Of a DNA stretch of 64,000 nucleotides, positions 45,632-58,989 are shown one piece after another. Below the pieces are notes generated by a model that made no database searches, was not told the origin of the DNA, and was given only the letters and a program-made list of their open reading frames with translations. The position numbers and the translations under genes are program-made. Source of the DNA: Arabidopsis thaliana (lineage: Eukaryota; Streptophyta; Magnoliopsida; Brassicales; Brassicaceae); contig NC_003071.7 of assembly GCF_000001735.4 (NCBI RefSeq), positions 6,937,151 through 7,001,150 on the forward strand, given 5' to 3'. Position 1 is the stretch's first letter. Each line of letters starts with the position of its first letter.

Positions 45632-46921
<1,290 letters not shown>

Positions 46922-48206
46922 TCAACCGTATCCGTAAGTTACATCGCGTTTCGCTACAACAGAGTCAAATGGTATTTCGACTCTTTCCTTAACAAGGCAC
47001 CGTGCTTCTCCATCTTCAATCACAAGAACTTTCCCTGGTGGACATTGGTTAGGTGTTCTCTTCCCTCTGGTAGCTCGGTGCGGGAGAAGTCCAAAAAGGT
47101 TCAAGGAAGCGCCTCTTTTCCTCATCTCTGGACCATATCCTGATGCAGACAATAGAGAGATAACACCGATGATTGGAAGCACGATCTTTGCGACAGAGCC
47201 TAAGAAGCGAATAACCCCATGACTCGAACCTCCAGATCCTCCGTTGGGACTTTTCGCCTCTGCCTCGTTCCTCACATGTCCTGAGCCGAACCCATTCGCA
47301 TCCGATTTCTTCTTCGAAGGTAAGTGAGATAGGTAACCATTATTATTATCTAAACCAAGGGAGAGAGGAGGATGGACAGGATAAGGAGGAAGTAAAAGAT
47401 CATTCTCATAATCAACTCTTTCACCAGCAAAAGTCGTAGTCTCACGTAACACTTCAAAATCTTTCCCTTTGTACTCCTTAAGCTTCTCAAGCAACATTTT
47501 CCTACTGTAATCAATCTCAGAGAGAGCCAGTTGCTTCTCATATTGTTGTCTTTGCCTTAGATTCTGTTCACCACAAACCAAAAACCATCCCCACATTAAC
47601 CACCACCAAGACTTGAAGCAATTCAGACATTATAGACCAGACTTGAAGCAAAATTCAGACTCAGTTTCAGTTAAAACCAGAACCTAACACTTTCAATGTT
47701 CAATACTACACTAAAAGCCAGAAACTTGATGAGAAGCAGAGGAATTTTTTAGGGTTTGGTTCAAACCTGTAAAGAAGCAATTCAGACATTATAGACCAGA
47801 CTTGAAGCAAATTCAGACTCAATTTCAGTTAAAACCAGAACCTAACACTTTCAATGTCCAATACTACACTAAAAGCCAGAAACTTGATGAGAAGCAGAGG
47901 AAATTTTTAGGGTTTGGTTCAAACCTGTAAAGAAGCAAGCTGAGACTCAAGAGCTTCAAGAGCATCACGAATACGCAAAAGCCGTTCAGCTTCTGCTTCA
48001 TCTACATCCTCAGAGCTGATTGAGTCAAAATCCTTGTCTTGATTCCCAATAATCTCGCTTTTTCTTCCTTCTCCGGGAGAAAGATCCTCGTTTCCATCGC
48101 CGTTGTCGCTGACGGTGGTACTGGAGTTATCGATACAATCGCTGATCTTGAGTCTGAGCTCGGTGGCTCTGGCTAAAATTAACCCGATGCCTTCTTCGTC
48201 TTCCAT
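46922..48206 (-). CDS. PDV2: PLASTID DIVISION2, outer-envelope chloroplast division protein, 307 aa
   Basis: Two exons, 47925-48206 and 46922-47563, give 307 residues, the published length. The start is the methionine of MEDEEGIGLILARATELRL; an upstream in-frame methionine (48296) would add 30 residues with no family resemblance. The order is: acidic N-terminus, coiled coil about residues 70-115 (AEAERLLRIRDALEALESQL), one membrane helix at about residues 206-228 (VAKIVLPIIGVISLL), and a C-terminal intermembrane-space tail ending in glycine (DVTYGYG). PDV2 recruits the dynamin ARC5/DRP5B to the division site through its cytosolic part and binds ARC6 in the intermembrane space; the terminal glycine is known to matter for ARC6 binding. 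Its amount sets the chloroplast division rate. The intron contains a tandem duplication. Confidence 0.97.
47615..47932 (-). repeat. 159-bp tandem duplication in the PDV2 intron
   Basis: 47615-47773 and 47774-47932 are almost identical, differing at only a few positions. The unit includes the last bases of exon 1 and the splice donor (CTTCTTTACAG|GTTTGAACC on the minus strand). A second donor copy with the same exon-like bases therefore lies 159 bp inside the intron. Confidence 0.93.
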
Positions 48207-48932
48207 CGCAGAGATTGAGGAAAAGAATTTGGGGGTGGAGAAATTAGGGTTAGGGTTTTTGTAAGGTAGTGGTGGTGGGGAAGAGAAGAGAGACAAGTAA
48301 TTTGGAGTGTTTGGAGTGGATTTGTTTTGTGGTTGGCTTAACTCAGATTTTCAGATTTGTTTCTGCTGCTTTCCCGGTTTTAATCAACGGCCACAAAAAA
48401 TCAACAAATTTTTATTGAATTTATTTAAATTTGGGGAAAAAATGAAAAAGAACCATAAGAAATTTGGAAGAGGCCAATTTTGGACTCTAACAAAGATGAC
48501 AAATCTGACATATCATTCTACATAAATAAAATAAAAGAATCTGTGTACTAAAATATAGACTTCTATGTCAGAAAAAACGTAAATTTTAAGTTATTATTTT
48601 TTACCGTCTAGATTTATTATTTATTATAAATTATAAAAATTATCGTAGAATCGTTTTTGTAACAATTCTTTTTCTTTGAACTATGGTTAGCATTTTTTTG
48701 TTTGTCAACGCCGAAGTCAACTGATCGGTTTACCGGAATTGTATGTTCATAATATTAACCAGATGACGTCATATAGTTCATAAATATGGTCATGCAATAC
48801 ATGTACTTCGTGTAGCTCAAGATACAATATTATACTTGGTATATATGACAGCGTAATTCTCTATATTTCGTGTAGTTAGCCATCTTTTTTCCTTTTATAA
48901 AAGATAACAAAGTAATTGAAAATGAATATGTT
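48207..48932. other. PDV2 upstream region, geneless
   Basis: Promoter side of PDV2 and AT-rich DNA up to the LINE target site. No gene seen. Confidence 0.45.
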
Positions 48933-49511
48933 TTTTCCTTTTTTGGCTCAACAACAATAATTATCATTAAACAACAGAGTTTTACAACTTGTCTAATTCC
49001 ACAAACGATTTTACCCAATTTGGCACTATAGAATACAACTTAGGATCATAATTCTCAAGAGAAAGAGATTCCTTTGCTATCCTATCTGCCACTCCATTGC
49101 CTCCACGATGCATGAACACAAACTTTGTTTCCTCAAAATGCTGAAGCAAGAACTTGATGTCTTGTATAATAGGGTCCAGAGTAGGCATATCATCGTTATC
49201 AACAAGAATAGACACCAATTGTTGGGAATCAGATTCAAAGATTACCTTTCGGTAGTTGAGTCGAGAGAGTGACAACACCGCCCAACGCAACGCTTCAGCC
49301 TCAGTAACCAAGGCGGATTGAGCCTTTGGTATAGCCCTTGCACCCATCCAAAGCACGTTCTTGTCGGAGTTTCTAAGCACCCAGCAAATGCCACACTTGT
49401 TGCATTCTGCATTCCAAACTCCATCTGAGTTACACTTAACCCACCCATGTGGGAGTTGCTTCCACTTGATCACTTGCTTCTCAGAGCTCTCTATGAGAAA
49501 TGTATATGTTT
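48933..49511 (-). mobile_element. 5'-truncated LINE 3' end with RNase H domain
   Basis: The minus frame at 48982-49473 is an almost complete RNase H domain: WVKCNSDGVWNAECNKCGIC, VTEAEALRWAV, VIFESDSQQLVSIL, then RGGNGVADRIAKES. The acidic residues of the active site are visible (NSDG, EAEA, ESD, VAD). Flanking direct repeats AAAATGAATATGT at 48920-48932 and 49512-49524 (13 bp) and a T-rich tail at 48931-48945 show target-primed insertion. The frame is open, so it is not old. Confidence 0.88.
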
Positions 49512-49524
49512 AAAATGAATATGT

Positions 49525-50216
49525 CTGAAAATGAATATTTTTAAAATGTAGTTTGAGATGGTTTAAAAATATTAGTTAGAAATATTTTAATTTAAAATAA
49601 GACATTAAAAGAAGTATTCAAGTTAAATTACATTAAAATTATTAAATAACACTAAAAATACATTATATTGATGAGAGACACAAAAGTGAACCAAAAATAA
49701 TAAAATTATATTAGTGAGAGATTCAATAGGTATCTCACCAAACAAAATTTTTTAGGGGATGCATTCAATAAAAAAATTACAACCAGAAAAAGTGAAAAAC
49801 TAAGGTTAGCCAATTTTTCAGATTGCGGGACACTCTCTCACCGTCACAACAAAAACCTCATACCATCTCAAATATATAACGCATATGTACAAGAGATTCA
49901 TATCCATGAATTAGGTACGATCCACCTACGTTTAGTTAAAAATTTACACCTCGAGGCACTGAGAGAAGCCTGAGTTCATAGGCAGCTTCAAATATGATCC
50001 ACTATAAGTCTATAACCATTATCCTATGTAAACTCCGAAACTGATTGAAATTTTGTAAGTAACGATGCTTGACCCCTTCTTTCAGAACTGAAGAGGGTTA
50101 GGTAAGGTCACTGACAAATTAAGCAGAGGGGATTGGGTTTAGAGCTATAAATATCCGGGTAACACACTTTATTTGGACAAAAAGGGTGTTATTGGGAGGT
50201 GAAGAAGGATAAGTGT
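49525..50216. other. ARI2 3' flank, geneless
   Basis: AT-rich, then the 3' UTR side of ARI2. No separate gene seen. Confidence 0.45.
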
Positions 50217-52672
50217 TCATTTCCGCTCAATGGCTTCCGCTGGCAAGTTTAAATCTAGTAAGGTGGTTTGGCTGTTTCTGTAACTTTCGTCTATTCTAGC
50301 ACGCTTCCCGGAAGAGCAACTTGTGTCTTCCGACTTCCCTGACTCCAAAGCTTGATCGAGCCTGGACGTCCATCCTGTATTAAAGAGTTTGCTTTGTAAG
50401 ATTACCGGTAAGTCTCCAACCTAATGATGTGAAGTTTCAAGATTTACTGCTTGTACCACAATCCGAAGACTGACCAACAGCTTCCTTGGAATTCTGGGAA
50501 CTATAAAAATCAGATGCTCGTTCTATGCCGTTTGATCTGTATGGAGTAATGTTGTGGATGCCAAGTTGCAGAGAACCCAACAAGTCATTCTCAATGCATT
50601 CATACCTGCAAAAAGCTTGACATGTCAGTTTCAATATAGGTTGTTAGCACTCTCTGATGTCTTTTAGATTATTAACTAACATATTTTCGCAGAGTGTATC
50701 GACCGCAACTGACAAATTGATGACTTGAATCCTTATCTGCATGACCTTATCATCAGCAAATTGATCAAAAGGTTCCTCCAAGAACTTAGAAAGTTTCTCA
50801 ACATTAGCCTCAAGCTGCTGCTGCTGATCCTCAAACAGATTTTGTTTTATTTCTCTTTCCTCAGAGCTCATCTCATCTTTAAACAGCTCATCTCCAAACA
50901 TGTAAAATGCGAAAGGGTATGAATATGAAAGAACTCGTCTTGATCTAAATAACCGATGGAGTCCATTGGTAGCCCAGCTGAAGTCTTTAAGTTGTAACTC
51001 CCTCTTTTCTGAAATAGACACCTTTTTACTAATATTATTACTAAGCTTAGCCTCTAGCTTGGAGGAGTCGATATGTGCTTTGTATCGGTTATGATAATGC
51101 ATATACCGCTTGAGATCCCTTTTCGCTCTCTCCATTTGTTTCTCTTTATCTTCTTGGAACCGACCACAACTATGACCCGAGATTCTAGCCCAAGTGTGGT
51201 CCCTTCCAGTAGCTTCACCACACAACCAACTGTATAAAGTAATAACCAAACAAAAAGTTCATCACCACCTGATATAATGTTCACTAGAAAGCAGAGGAGA
51301 AACAAGGCTAAAATTCATACCAAAAAGATTGTCGACAAAGACAAGTCACGAGATTGCATCCACCATTCTTTTCAACAGGCTTGTGACATTTGGGACACGG
51401 CTTTGTGTGAACAGTTATCCAATTAACAGTCTCGGACTCATCAAAGCACTTCTTTCTCCATAGTTCCCACATCACACAAGAGCAAGGGGAGTGAGCTTGA
51501 GATGAACAACTGAAACAGAACTGCAAACCACAAGAGCATTCAACCTCACAGAGCTCGTCATCCTCAACACGTATGGCATTCCCACAATGAGGAGTACTCG
51601 GACACCACTTCACCATTTTGTTATCTTCGATATACGACTCAAGAAGAAAACGATCAAACTTCTCAGCTAAATCTGGTTGGCTTTTACTAACTAGAGCCCT
51701 GACAACATCTTCATCACAAATAGCATTACACTTATGAGCCATGCATATAATCCTTTTGCTCTGACCTTCATTTATCTTTACAGTAAAATGCCCAGTCCAA
51801 CCTAAAACAACAAAACCATATTAACTAAACAACTTCATTTCAGGATATCATTAAGAAAAGGATGAGACTCACAGTTATTGCAAAAGCTATGGCCACAGTC
51901 CATCCTTGTCAGCTGATAACCCGGTACATCCTCTACGCAGATATCACAACTCATCATCGAAGAAGAACCAGAAACGGAAGAATCACAACTTTGGTTTTCA
52001 AGAAGTGTAACACCAGCACCAGAAAACAAGCTATCTTTCCCTTTCTCAACAAGAACAGCAAACAACTTCTCCACATCCCATCGGTAATGTATAAGAAGAG
52101 TCCGAGCATGGTGCTCCTTAACCGATAACAATTCCATCACTCTCCGCAAATCCTCCCTCTACATTGATTCAAAAACAGTTTAGCCTTCAAAATTGAAACT
52201 CCACAGTATATATGGATCAAAAGAAGAGTCATTGCTCTTTCACTAACCTGTGCAGCCAAAAGTGATTCCTTCGTAATAACCTACAAAATGCAGATTCACA
52301 TTCATGCAAACATCAAACGCTTTTATTCTAATTGAACCAATGCCACTACTCTTCTAATCCTCTTCACAGCATTACAGAGATGAAATTTCACAGTATAACA
52401 CAAAACCCTAATTTTAACTAGAGAACAACAGAGATCACAGAACTGATTTTTCAAATCAACATTTCAACTAAGTGATTCAATTTCACGAATTCGTTACAAA
52501 ATTAACAAAATCCGAAAAAGAATCGAGAGAAATTTAGCTCAAAAACCTTGACAGTATTTGATCGGGAAGAAACAGGTATCGAAACGGATTCATCATTATC
52601 AATCCCGTTGAGAGATTCCTGATCGGAGGAGTAATAGTAATCTTCTTCCTCGCCGCTTAAATTATCATCCAT
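50217..52672 (-). CDS. ARI2: Ariadne-type RBR E3 ubiquitin ligase, about 596 aa
   Basis: Seven minus-strand exons fit: 52547-52672, 52248-52280, 51873-52158, 51321-51801, 50681-51229, 50448-50605 and 50217-50374. The start MDDNLSGEEEDYYYSSDQES is the acidic N-terminus of the Ariadne family. RING1 begins CDICVEDVPGYQLTRMDCGH, the IBR follows (KWCPSTPHCGNAI, then CSCGLQFCFSC), and RING2 is CPKCHKPVEKNGGC ... FCWLCG. Its VTC cysteine is the likely thioester-forming residue, as RBR ligases pass ubiquitin through a RING2 cysteine. The helical Ariadne domain fills the C-terminal third, ending LLDLNLPAEAIERK. A shorter reading stops inside exon 6 if the last intron is retained. Substrates are unknown. 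Confidence 0.93.
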
Positions 52673-52967
52673 GGATCAATTTTTAAACTGATCAGAATGA
52701 AATTGTCGACAAATGATATGATTGACGGAAGAGAGTATTATAGAACGACGGAGGTGATAAAGTACGAGAGTAATAACGAAGGAAGAGAACGATGACGGAG
52801 ATTTTGAGACATGAAGGATGTGGGATGATATTTGCCGGCGAGATCAAAAGAGGAGTGTTAAAAGGACTGAATCAACCGGAGGAGAAGAGAAAGAGGACAT
52901 CGTTATTTACGGACCAAACGGCACCGTTTTATATGAAATCACTTTTTTTATTTGAGTATCTAAACAG
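52673..52967. promoter_or_regulatory. ARI2 upstream region
   Basis: About 300 bp between ARI2 and a LINE tail. Likely 5' UTR and core promoter of ARI2. A plus-strand frame here is not a gene. Confidence 0.4.
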
Positions 52968-53745
52968 TTTTTTTTTTTTTTTTTTTTTTTTTGTCATCAG
53001 CATCTTATTGATTTATAAATCAGCAGTGTAGTCACAATGTACAGCATATGTTATTACATTAGGAACCCAGAAATGATTCAAGAATAAAGATTGGTTTTGA
53101 AGAGTACCTTTAGCAAAAATATCAGCTGGAGTATTGTGATGTCTTCTTATCCAATTGAAATGGATTGATTCAAACTTCCTTGACCACCAATGAATGTCCC
53201 GTATCCAGTTGTGAACGCCAAAATGTACCTTGGATCCGTTAATTAGGTCAAACAGCATGTTGTTATCTTCTTCAAAGCAAACCCGTTTGTAACCATGACT
53301 CCAACAGTGCTGCATTGAAATGATTAGCGCTTGAATTTCACTCTCCAGAGCATTGTCCACCTTTCTTCCTATAGCCTGCCCCGCCAGTAGATAACTTCCA
53401 TTACTATCCCGAACAACCCAACCTGCTTTACTTTCTACATCACCATTAACGAATGAGCCATCAAAGTTGCATTTGATCCATCCTCTTCAGGTCGTCTCCA
53501 TCTGTCATGGTTATCCTCCTCTCTCACCCCTCTGCTACGTGTATTTATTTGTGCTACTGTATTCGCCTCGGTATACTCATGAGCATCAGTTTGAGCAAGA
53601 CGCAAAGTAATTTCCCAGGGAATATGTCTTCTTTGAAAATATAAAACGTTCCTGCTTTTCCAAATCCTCCATAGGATCCACAACGGTAGCTGATGGAATT
53701 GACTTGTCCGTGGTGAAAGAGCCATATGAAGTATAACACGTATTT
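52968..53745 (-). mobile_element. 5'-truncated LINE 3' end with RNase H domain
   Basis: The minus strand reads LPLWILWRIWKSRNVLYF (the end of the zinc-binding region), then GWIKCNFDGSFVNGDVESKA, GWVVRDSNGSYLLAGQ, ALESEIQALIISMQHCW and RRHHNTPADIFAKG (RNase H). One frame change separates the two halves near 53490. A T run at 52968-52992 is the poly(A) tail. No target repeat was recognised at the other end, so the right border is approximate. Confidence 0.8.
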
Positions 53746-53854
53746 TATTGACTTTTTTTAATGAAAATTTCATTATGAAAACTTGCCACATAGACTTCAT
53801 AAAATAAATAATACATAATTAGTAATTAATTCAACATAACAACTAAAATAGGAG
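53746..53854. other. target region between two LINEs
   Basis: Short AT-rich stretch ending in the 17-bp target copy AACAACTAAAATAGGAG (53838-53854). It may be left-hand Helitron sequence (see 55764). Confidence 0.4.
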
Positions 53855-55105
53855 TTTTTGGACTCTAAATCCCTATTCCTCTGGCAGCTGGATTTGGAGG
53901 AAGCTTTGTAAACTGCGCCCTCTTGCTAGGCCCTTTCTTGTTTGTGAGATTGGTTCAGGGGAAACGGCAAGCTTCTGGCAGGACAACTGGACCGGGCAGG
54001 GGCCTTTAATTGATCTGACGGGAACTAACGGTCCAAGATCTGTGGGGATGCCTCTTAATGCCGTGGTAAGAGATGCCTTGCGTGGTGATAACTGGTGGTT
54101 GTCTTCTAGTAGAAGCAGAAACCCGTCCATTGCTCTGTTAAAAAGTGTTCTGCCTTCGAGCGAGAGTATGATTGAATGTCAGCATGATGATGTCTATAAA
54201 TGGAAGCCGGACCATCATGCTCCTTCAAACATTTTCTCAGCGTCAAAAACTTGGACTGCTCTCAATCCCGATGGTGTTTTGGTGCCTTGGCAGAAATCTG
54301 TTTGGTTCAAAGACAGAATCCCGAAGCATGCTTTTATATGTTGGGTGGCAGCTTGGAAGAGACTTCATACTCGTGATAGGTTGACTCAATGGGGGCTTAA
54401 CATTCCTACCGTCTGTGTCTTGTGCAATGTTGTGGATGAGACTCATGATCATTTGTTTTTCCAGTGTCAGTTCAGCAATGAAATCTGGAGTTTCTTCATG
54501 ATAAGGGCGGGTATGACTCCTCCTCATCTTTTTGGTCCCATTTTGCTTTGGTTGAAGTCGGCCTCTTCCTCAAAGAACCTTTCTCTTATCATCAAGCTCC
54601 TCTTCCAAGCTTCTGTGTATCTGATTTGGAGAGAGAGAAACTGTAGAATTCATACTACTCATTCAAGAACCCCTCCTACTATCATTAAGGAGGTCCAGCA
54701 GCTTATCCGAGCTAGGTTGGATCCTATCTGTCGGGAAAGACCTGTGGGGCTTTCTCGATCATCTCTTCTAGCTACTTGGTTCGAACTTTTCCAAGTTTAG
54801 TTCTCTTCGGCTGGTTTTGTGGACCTGCTTTCCTTCAACGTCTCCTGTGGTCCTTGGGTGCAGGTATGGCTTCTGCGACGTGGTTTCGGTTGCTGGGTCT
54901 TCTTGGTTCTTTGGGTCTTTGTCGGCCTTTTGGCCTTTGTGGGTTTCTGTGGGCCTGCGTGCCGGGTGGGCTTTGGCCTTGTTTTTCTCCTTTCTTGTCT
55001 TTTGTTTCTTTTGTAGGGCCTGCGTGCCTGTGTTTGTTGGGGGAGTTTCCCTCTGTAATCTGTTTTTTCTTTTAATTGGAAAATTATGAAAAAAAAAAAA
55101 AAAAA
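53855..55105 (+). mobile_element. 5'-truncated LINE, end of ORF2 and 3' UTR
   Basis: One plus frame from about 53875 to 54800 reads WIWRKLCKLRPLARPFL, then ETASFWQDNWTGQGPL, then a zinc-binding reverse-transcriptase domain (FKDRIPKHAFICWVAAWKRL, CVLCNVVDETHDHLFFQC) and ASVYLIWRERNCRIH. It lacks RNase H. The T- and G-rich DNA at 54800-55080 is 3' UTR, followed by a poly(A) tail at 55089-55107. A 17-bp target duplication (53838-53854 and 55106-55122) is perfect, so the insertion is young. Confidence 0.93.
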
Positions 55106-55122
55106 AACAACTAAAATAGGAG

Positions 55123-55763
55123 GATATAATTAATGAGAATTTGAACCATCACTCTTTCTATATTTTTTAATTCAATATATCCTCTTTAATTTTGAGATTC
55201 AATTAAGTGGTTAAAGTGATCATAAAATCCAAACATGCTACACATATTCCTTGCCTAAAAATTAGACGATTATTATGAAAGAAACTAAATGACAGATTAA
55301 ATATATCTAAGCTTTTCGAGATTTATGCTAAGAAAACAAGTAATTTGAAAGATGTTTGAGGAGCTATCCTTATAACTAATACGTAAGATATAAGATTATG
55401 ACAAAAATTTAACTAAACTTTCTAAGAACATCAAGTTGAATATGCTTACATTGAATATATAGAGACATGGTTAATAAAGACATGTTATATTTTTAGTGTA
55501 AGATATAAATTTTCTAAAATTTCACCGTCTCACAATCTAAACAGATAACAAAAAAAACAAGGATATATAAATTAAAATAAAAAACTGAAAATCTAAAACA
55601 ACAATAAAAAACAACTCAAGCACATTCGTTTTCAGATGAACTAATATAGTTGGACTTTTCAAAAACACTTACAAATCATTTTTATGTTTCATAACCGATG
55701 CATTCAACTGTACTTTATATGAACAGACATTATATAAAACAATTTGTAAATAGTAATACATAA
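55123..55763. other. AT-rich, probably Helitron interior
   Basis: No gene. It lies between the LINE target duplicate and the Helitron 3' hairpin, so it is likely the body of that Helitron. Confidence 0.45.
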
Positions 55764-55792
55764 ACCCGCACGTAGTGCGGGTACTCATCTAG
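55764..55792 (+). mobile_element. 3' terminus of a Helitron (hairpin plus CTAG end)
   Basis: ACCCGCAC-GTA-GTGCGGGT (55764-55782) is a perfect 8-bp stem with a 3-base loop. It is followed by ACTCAT and the terminal CTAG (55789-55792), then host T. This is the standard right end of Arabidopsis Helitrons. The left end was not found; it should be left of 53838, since the LINE at 53855 appears to be inserted inside. Confidence 0.88.
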
Positions 55793-56611
55793 TACAGTTA
55801 AAGTGTTGTTAACAAAAAATTAATGTTTACAAGGATTAATAATAGTGAAGAGGCTAAATTTAGACAATGATAAAAAGAAAAGAAAAATAATCATTTTTTA
55901 AAAAAACTTAATAAAAGCATTTCTAAAGATGATTTTTTTATTATGTTTGCCAAAACCTTAAATTTGAGGTAGAAAGGTGTTAAAAATCTTAGTATTTTTG
56001 CATTATAGTCTTCACTGTTGACAGATCAATAAAATTTACATAACTATAAAACATACATTAAAAAAATCTTAAAAGCAATATTAGTTAATAAAACATTACA
56101 TTATAATACAAAATTAACAAATGAATATAAACATATAAACTAAGTGAAAATATACAAAAAAAAAGTTGAAAATGTAATGAATTTACTGAAATGAATATAC
56201 TGAAATGAATTTTTTGGTCACTTGGTGAAATATGAGTAGAGTTTTATTTTATACATTCTAACACATACAATGCTTTTAGTGCATACAGAAAAATTGAAAA
56301 AAATAATGAGATCTTAAGAATGATCTTTCTTTATTATTTTTTTGACAACAAATCTTTTTTTATTTGATAAGAATGTTTGTATTATTTAATTATGTTTTAT
56401 TTTACAAATTTCAACTCATTTAAAATTAATTTGTCAGCCGATAAAATAATATGAGGAAAATATCTTAAACAATGTTGGTTTTCAATTTTTTTGTGAATTT
56501 TCACTTCTTTTACTAATTGTTTTTGTAAATTTTTTAATTCCAACTAAGATATAAATTTGATATGATGCATATATTGTGTTGTAAATAATGTTTCTAGCTT
56601 TAATCAATTAA
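55793..56611. other. geneless AT-rich stretch
   Basis: No coding frame or repeat recognised. It ends with the TAA target site of the next element. Confidence 0.4.
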
Positions 56612-56954
56612 GGGTTTGAATGGTGACGGCGGTCGGGATGGACAAACCCGTCAGCGATTTAGTCCACTCTATTTTTAGGGCGGATATCAAATCGCCGCAG
56701 ACCAACTTTATTTGTATGTAAAAACGGTTTATGGTTGGTTTGTGGAGGTTTTCTTTTAGTTTTCTTGAGTCCACACTACTACTGATTAAATTTGTTAATG
56801 GTTAATAAAAAGTAGTATGTGGTTGGTTTGTTATGATTTTCTTTTAGTTTTTTTTCCGTCTACATCACTACGGATTATATTTGTGAATGGTGAAAAAAGC
56901 GGTCCAGTCTACAAGAGGATTTGTCCGCCTTAACCGGTGCAACCATTCGGACCC
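56612..56954. mobile_element. PIF/Harbinger-type MITE, 343 bp
   Basis: The left end GGGTTTGAATGGTGACGGCG and the complement of the right end, GGGTCCGAATGGTTGCACCG, are imperfect inverted repeats. Both sides carry TAA (56609-56611 and 56955-56957), the 3-bp target duplication of this superfamily. GGACAAA is also shared further inside the arms. No coding capacity. Confidence 0.75.
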
Positions 56955-56957
56955 TAA

Positions 56958-57473
56958 GATGAAATGCGTGAAAACTCTAAAATATGGTTTTATGATTATA
57001 TAAATAGTTAAATTGTATTGAAAAATAGAATATGTGATTACTCGAATAATAATCTGATACACTTTAACCGCAAAATAGTATATTCGAGGTCAATTCATAA
57101 AGAATAATGGTACGCTAATGATTTTTGAGAGTCGCATTTAGCTCAATAAGAATACTGATTTTGGTTTTAAGACTTGTAAATAAAAATTCAAGAAGAATAA
57201 ATAAATATTGGATCATAGGTTAACTCGTAAATCAATTAAAAACAATTAAACACCGTTCTTGCATGAACAAATAATAGACTAATCCTCTCTGTATCAATCA
57301 CTAAACTTGAATATTTGAAAACTAAACTCTCATTTGAAATCTCCTACTCAAATTTGCATAAACAAACAAGTTTCTTTAATTCTCAACAATTTTTAGCATC
57401 AACTCTCATTGGTTAGAACCACATTGTTCAATTTATAATCATTCAGAGTTTCTATCTAATATTTTTGACGCAT
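56958..57473. other. geneless AT-rich stretch
   Basis: No gene or repeat recognised. Confidence 0.4.
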
Positions 57474-57483
57474 ATAAAAAATT

Positions 57484-58615
57484 GGGAAAAATATCAAAAA
57501 AAGCGCGAACTTTCAAATTTGGGACGAAAAAAACATGAACTTTCGAATTATCATTTAAATCACAAAGTTTCGTTTGACTTTTTTAAAAAATTGTCAAGTT
57601 TCGTTGACTTGGCCATTTTGAGCACGTTGTTAAATTTCTGTTAACGGAGTTAACCTTCTGTTAGAAATTTCTGTTAAATCGAAACGACGTCGTTTTGAAA
57701 CATCGTTTTGGACGTTTTAGACTTCCAAAACGACGTCGTTTCGTTAGAAAATAATGATGCTAAATCCGCATTCACATGAAATCGAACATATGACCTATTG
57801 GACTCCTAAAAGACAATCTACCGCTGAGCTACGAGAACAGTTTGATAAAAAAAACAAACATAGCATATATATAGTAACAAATAAAACTACACAATTAATT
57901 GAAAATATATACAATAAATTAAAAATTACAAAACCACAAAAAAACAAATATGTACAAAGTTTTTAAATATACCTACCATACATATATATTTTGAAATTTG
58001 AAATATTAATTTTCTATATAGATGTTTTCTATATTTGAGAAATTATTTTTAATTTTCAATTTTTCTGTATTCCAAATAAAAAATAACAATAGAAAAGACT
58101 TATGCAAATTATTTTCAATTTTCAGTTTTTCAGTTTTTATCTATTCCAAAAATACAGAAGATGTCTTTATATATATAATTAAATATTTGAAATTTAAAAT
58201 ATATTATGGTAAGTTTATTTAATTTTTTTTATTTAATTTTGTTATTTTTAATTTATTGCATATATTTTTTAATTAATAGTATATTATATTTGTTAGTATA
58301 TGTATGCAATGTTTGCTATTATTGTAAATTATTGTCGTAGCTCAGCGGTATGAGTCCAATAGGTCATATGTTCGAGTCTTTGTGGACGCGGATTTTGCAT
58401 CATTATTTTCTAATGAAACGACGTCGTTTTGGAGATCTAAAAACGACGTCGTTTTGATTTAACAGAAAGTTAAAGTGTCCAAAATGGCCAAGTCAACGAA
58501 ACTTGACAATTTTTTAAAAAAGTCAAACGAAACTTTGTGATTTAAATGATATTTCGAAAGTTCACACTTTTTTCGTCCCAAATTTGAAAATTCGCGCTTT
58601 TTTGACATTTTTTCC
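57484..58615. mobile_element. MULE-type foldback element with long inverted arms
   Basis: The left arm (57484-57838) and right arm (about 58324-58615) are inverted copies, starting GGGAAAAATATC and GGAAAAAATGTC, then AAAAAA(A)GCGCGAA and CAAATTTGGGACGAAAAAA. The 10-bp direct repeat ATAAAAAATT stands outside both ends (57474-57483 and 58616-58625), the size range of Mutator-like target duplications. Each arm has two copies of the palindrome AAACGACGTCGTTT (57682, 57728, 58416, 58441). At its inner end each arm has a tRNA-like stretch with TAGCTCAGCGGT and GTTCGAGTC. The centre is very AT-rich and non-coding. Confidence 0.88.
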
Positions 58616-58625
58616 ATAAAAAATT

Positions 58626-58989
58626 ATGATTTAAGACATAATGGTTAAGCCAATTTTAACATTAAGAACATGTGAATCGAAGAACCTAAAGATAGAGAGA
58701 GTCTCAAACAACAATCAAGTCATTAAATCATTAAAAGCCTTATTTAGAACCTAAAATCTAATTAAAAGAGTATTTACTCATAACAAAAGAAAGAACGCGA
58801 ATAGATATGAAAGAAAACATGCTTCAATATTTACTCTATTAATCAATTTCGTTTTTGAGTTCGACACTCAATTAAAATCAAGATTTGTAAAGGGGACAAT
58901 AATTCAATAGAATTTATTAATAAATATAACATGAACCATAACACAGAATTAATAAAAAAAACCATGATGTGATGATATTGTATTATTGC
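58626..58989. other. geneless stretch
   Basis: AT-rich. No gene recognised. Confidence 0.4.

Noticed and set aside
54776-55089. Three overlapping hydrophobic plus-strand frames
   Set aside because: They lie in the T- and G-rich 3' UTR of the LINE; low-complexity Leu/Trp/Phe/Gly content comes from base composition.
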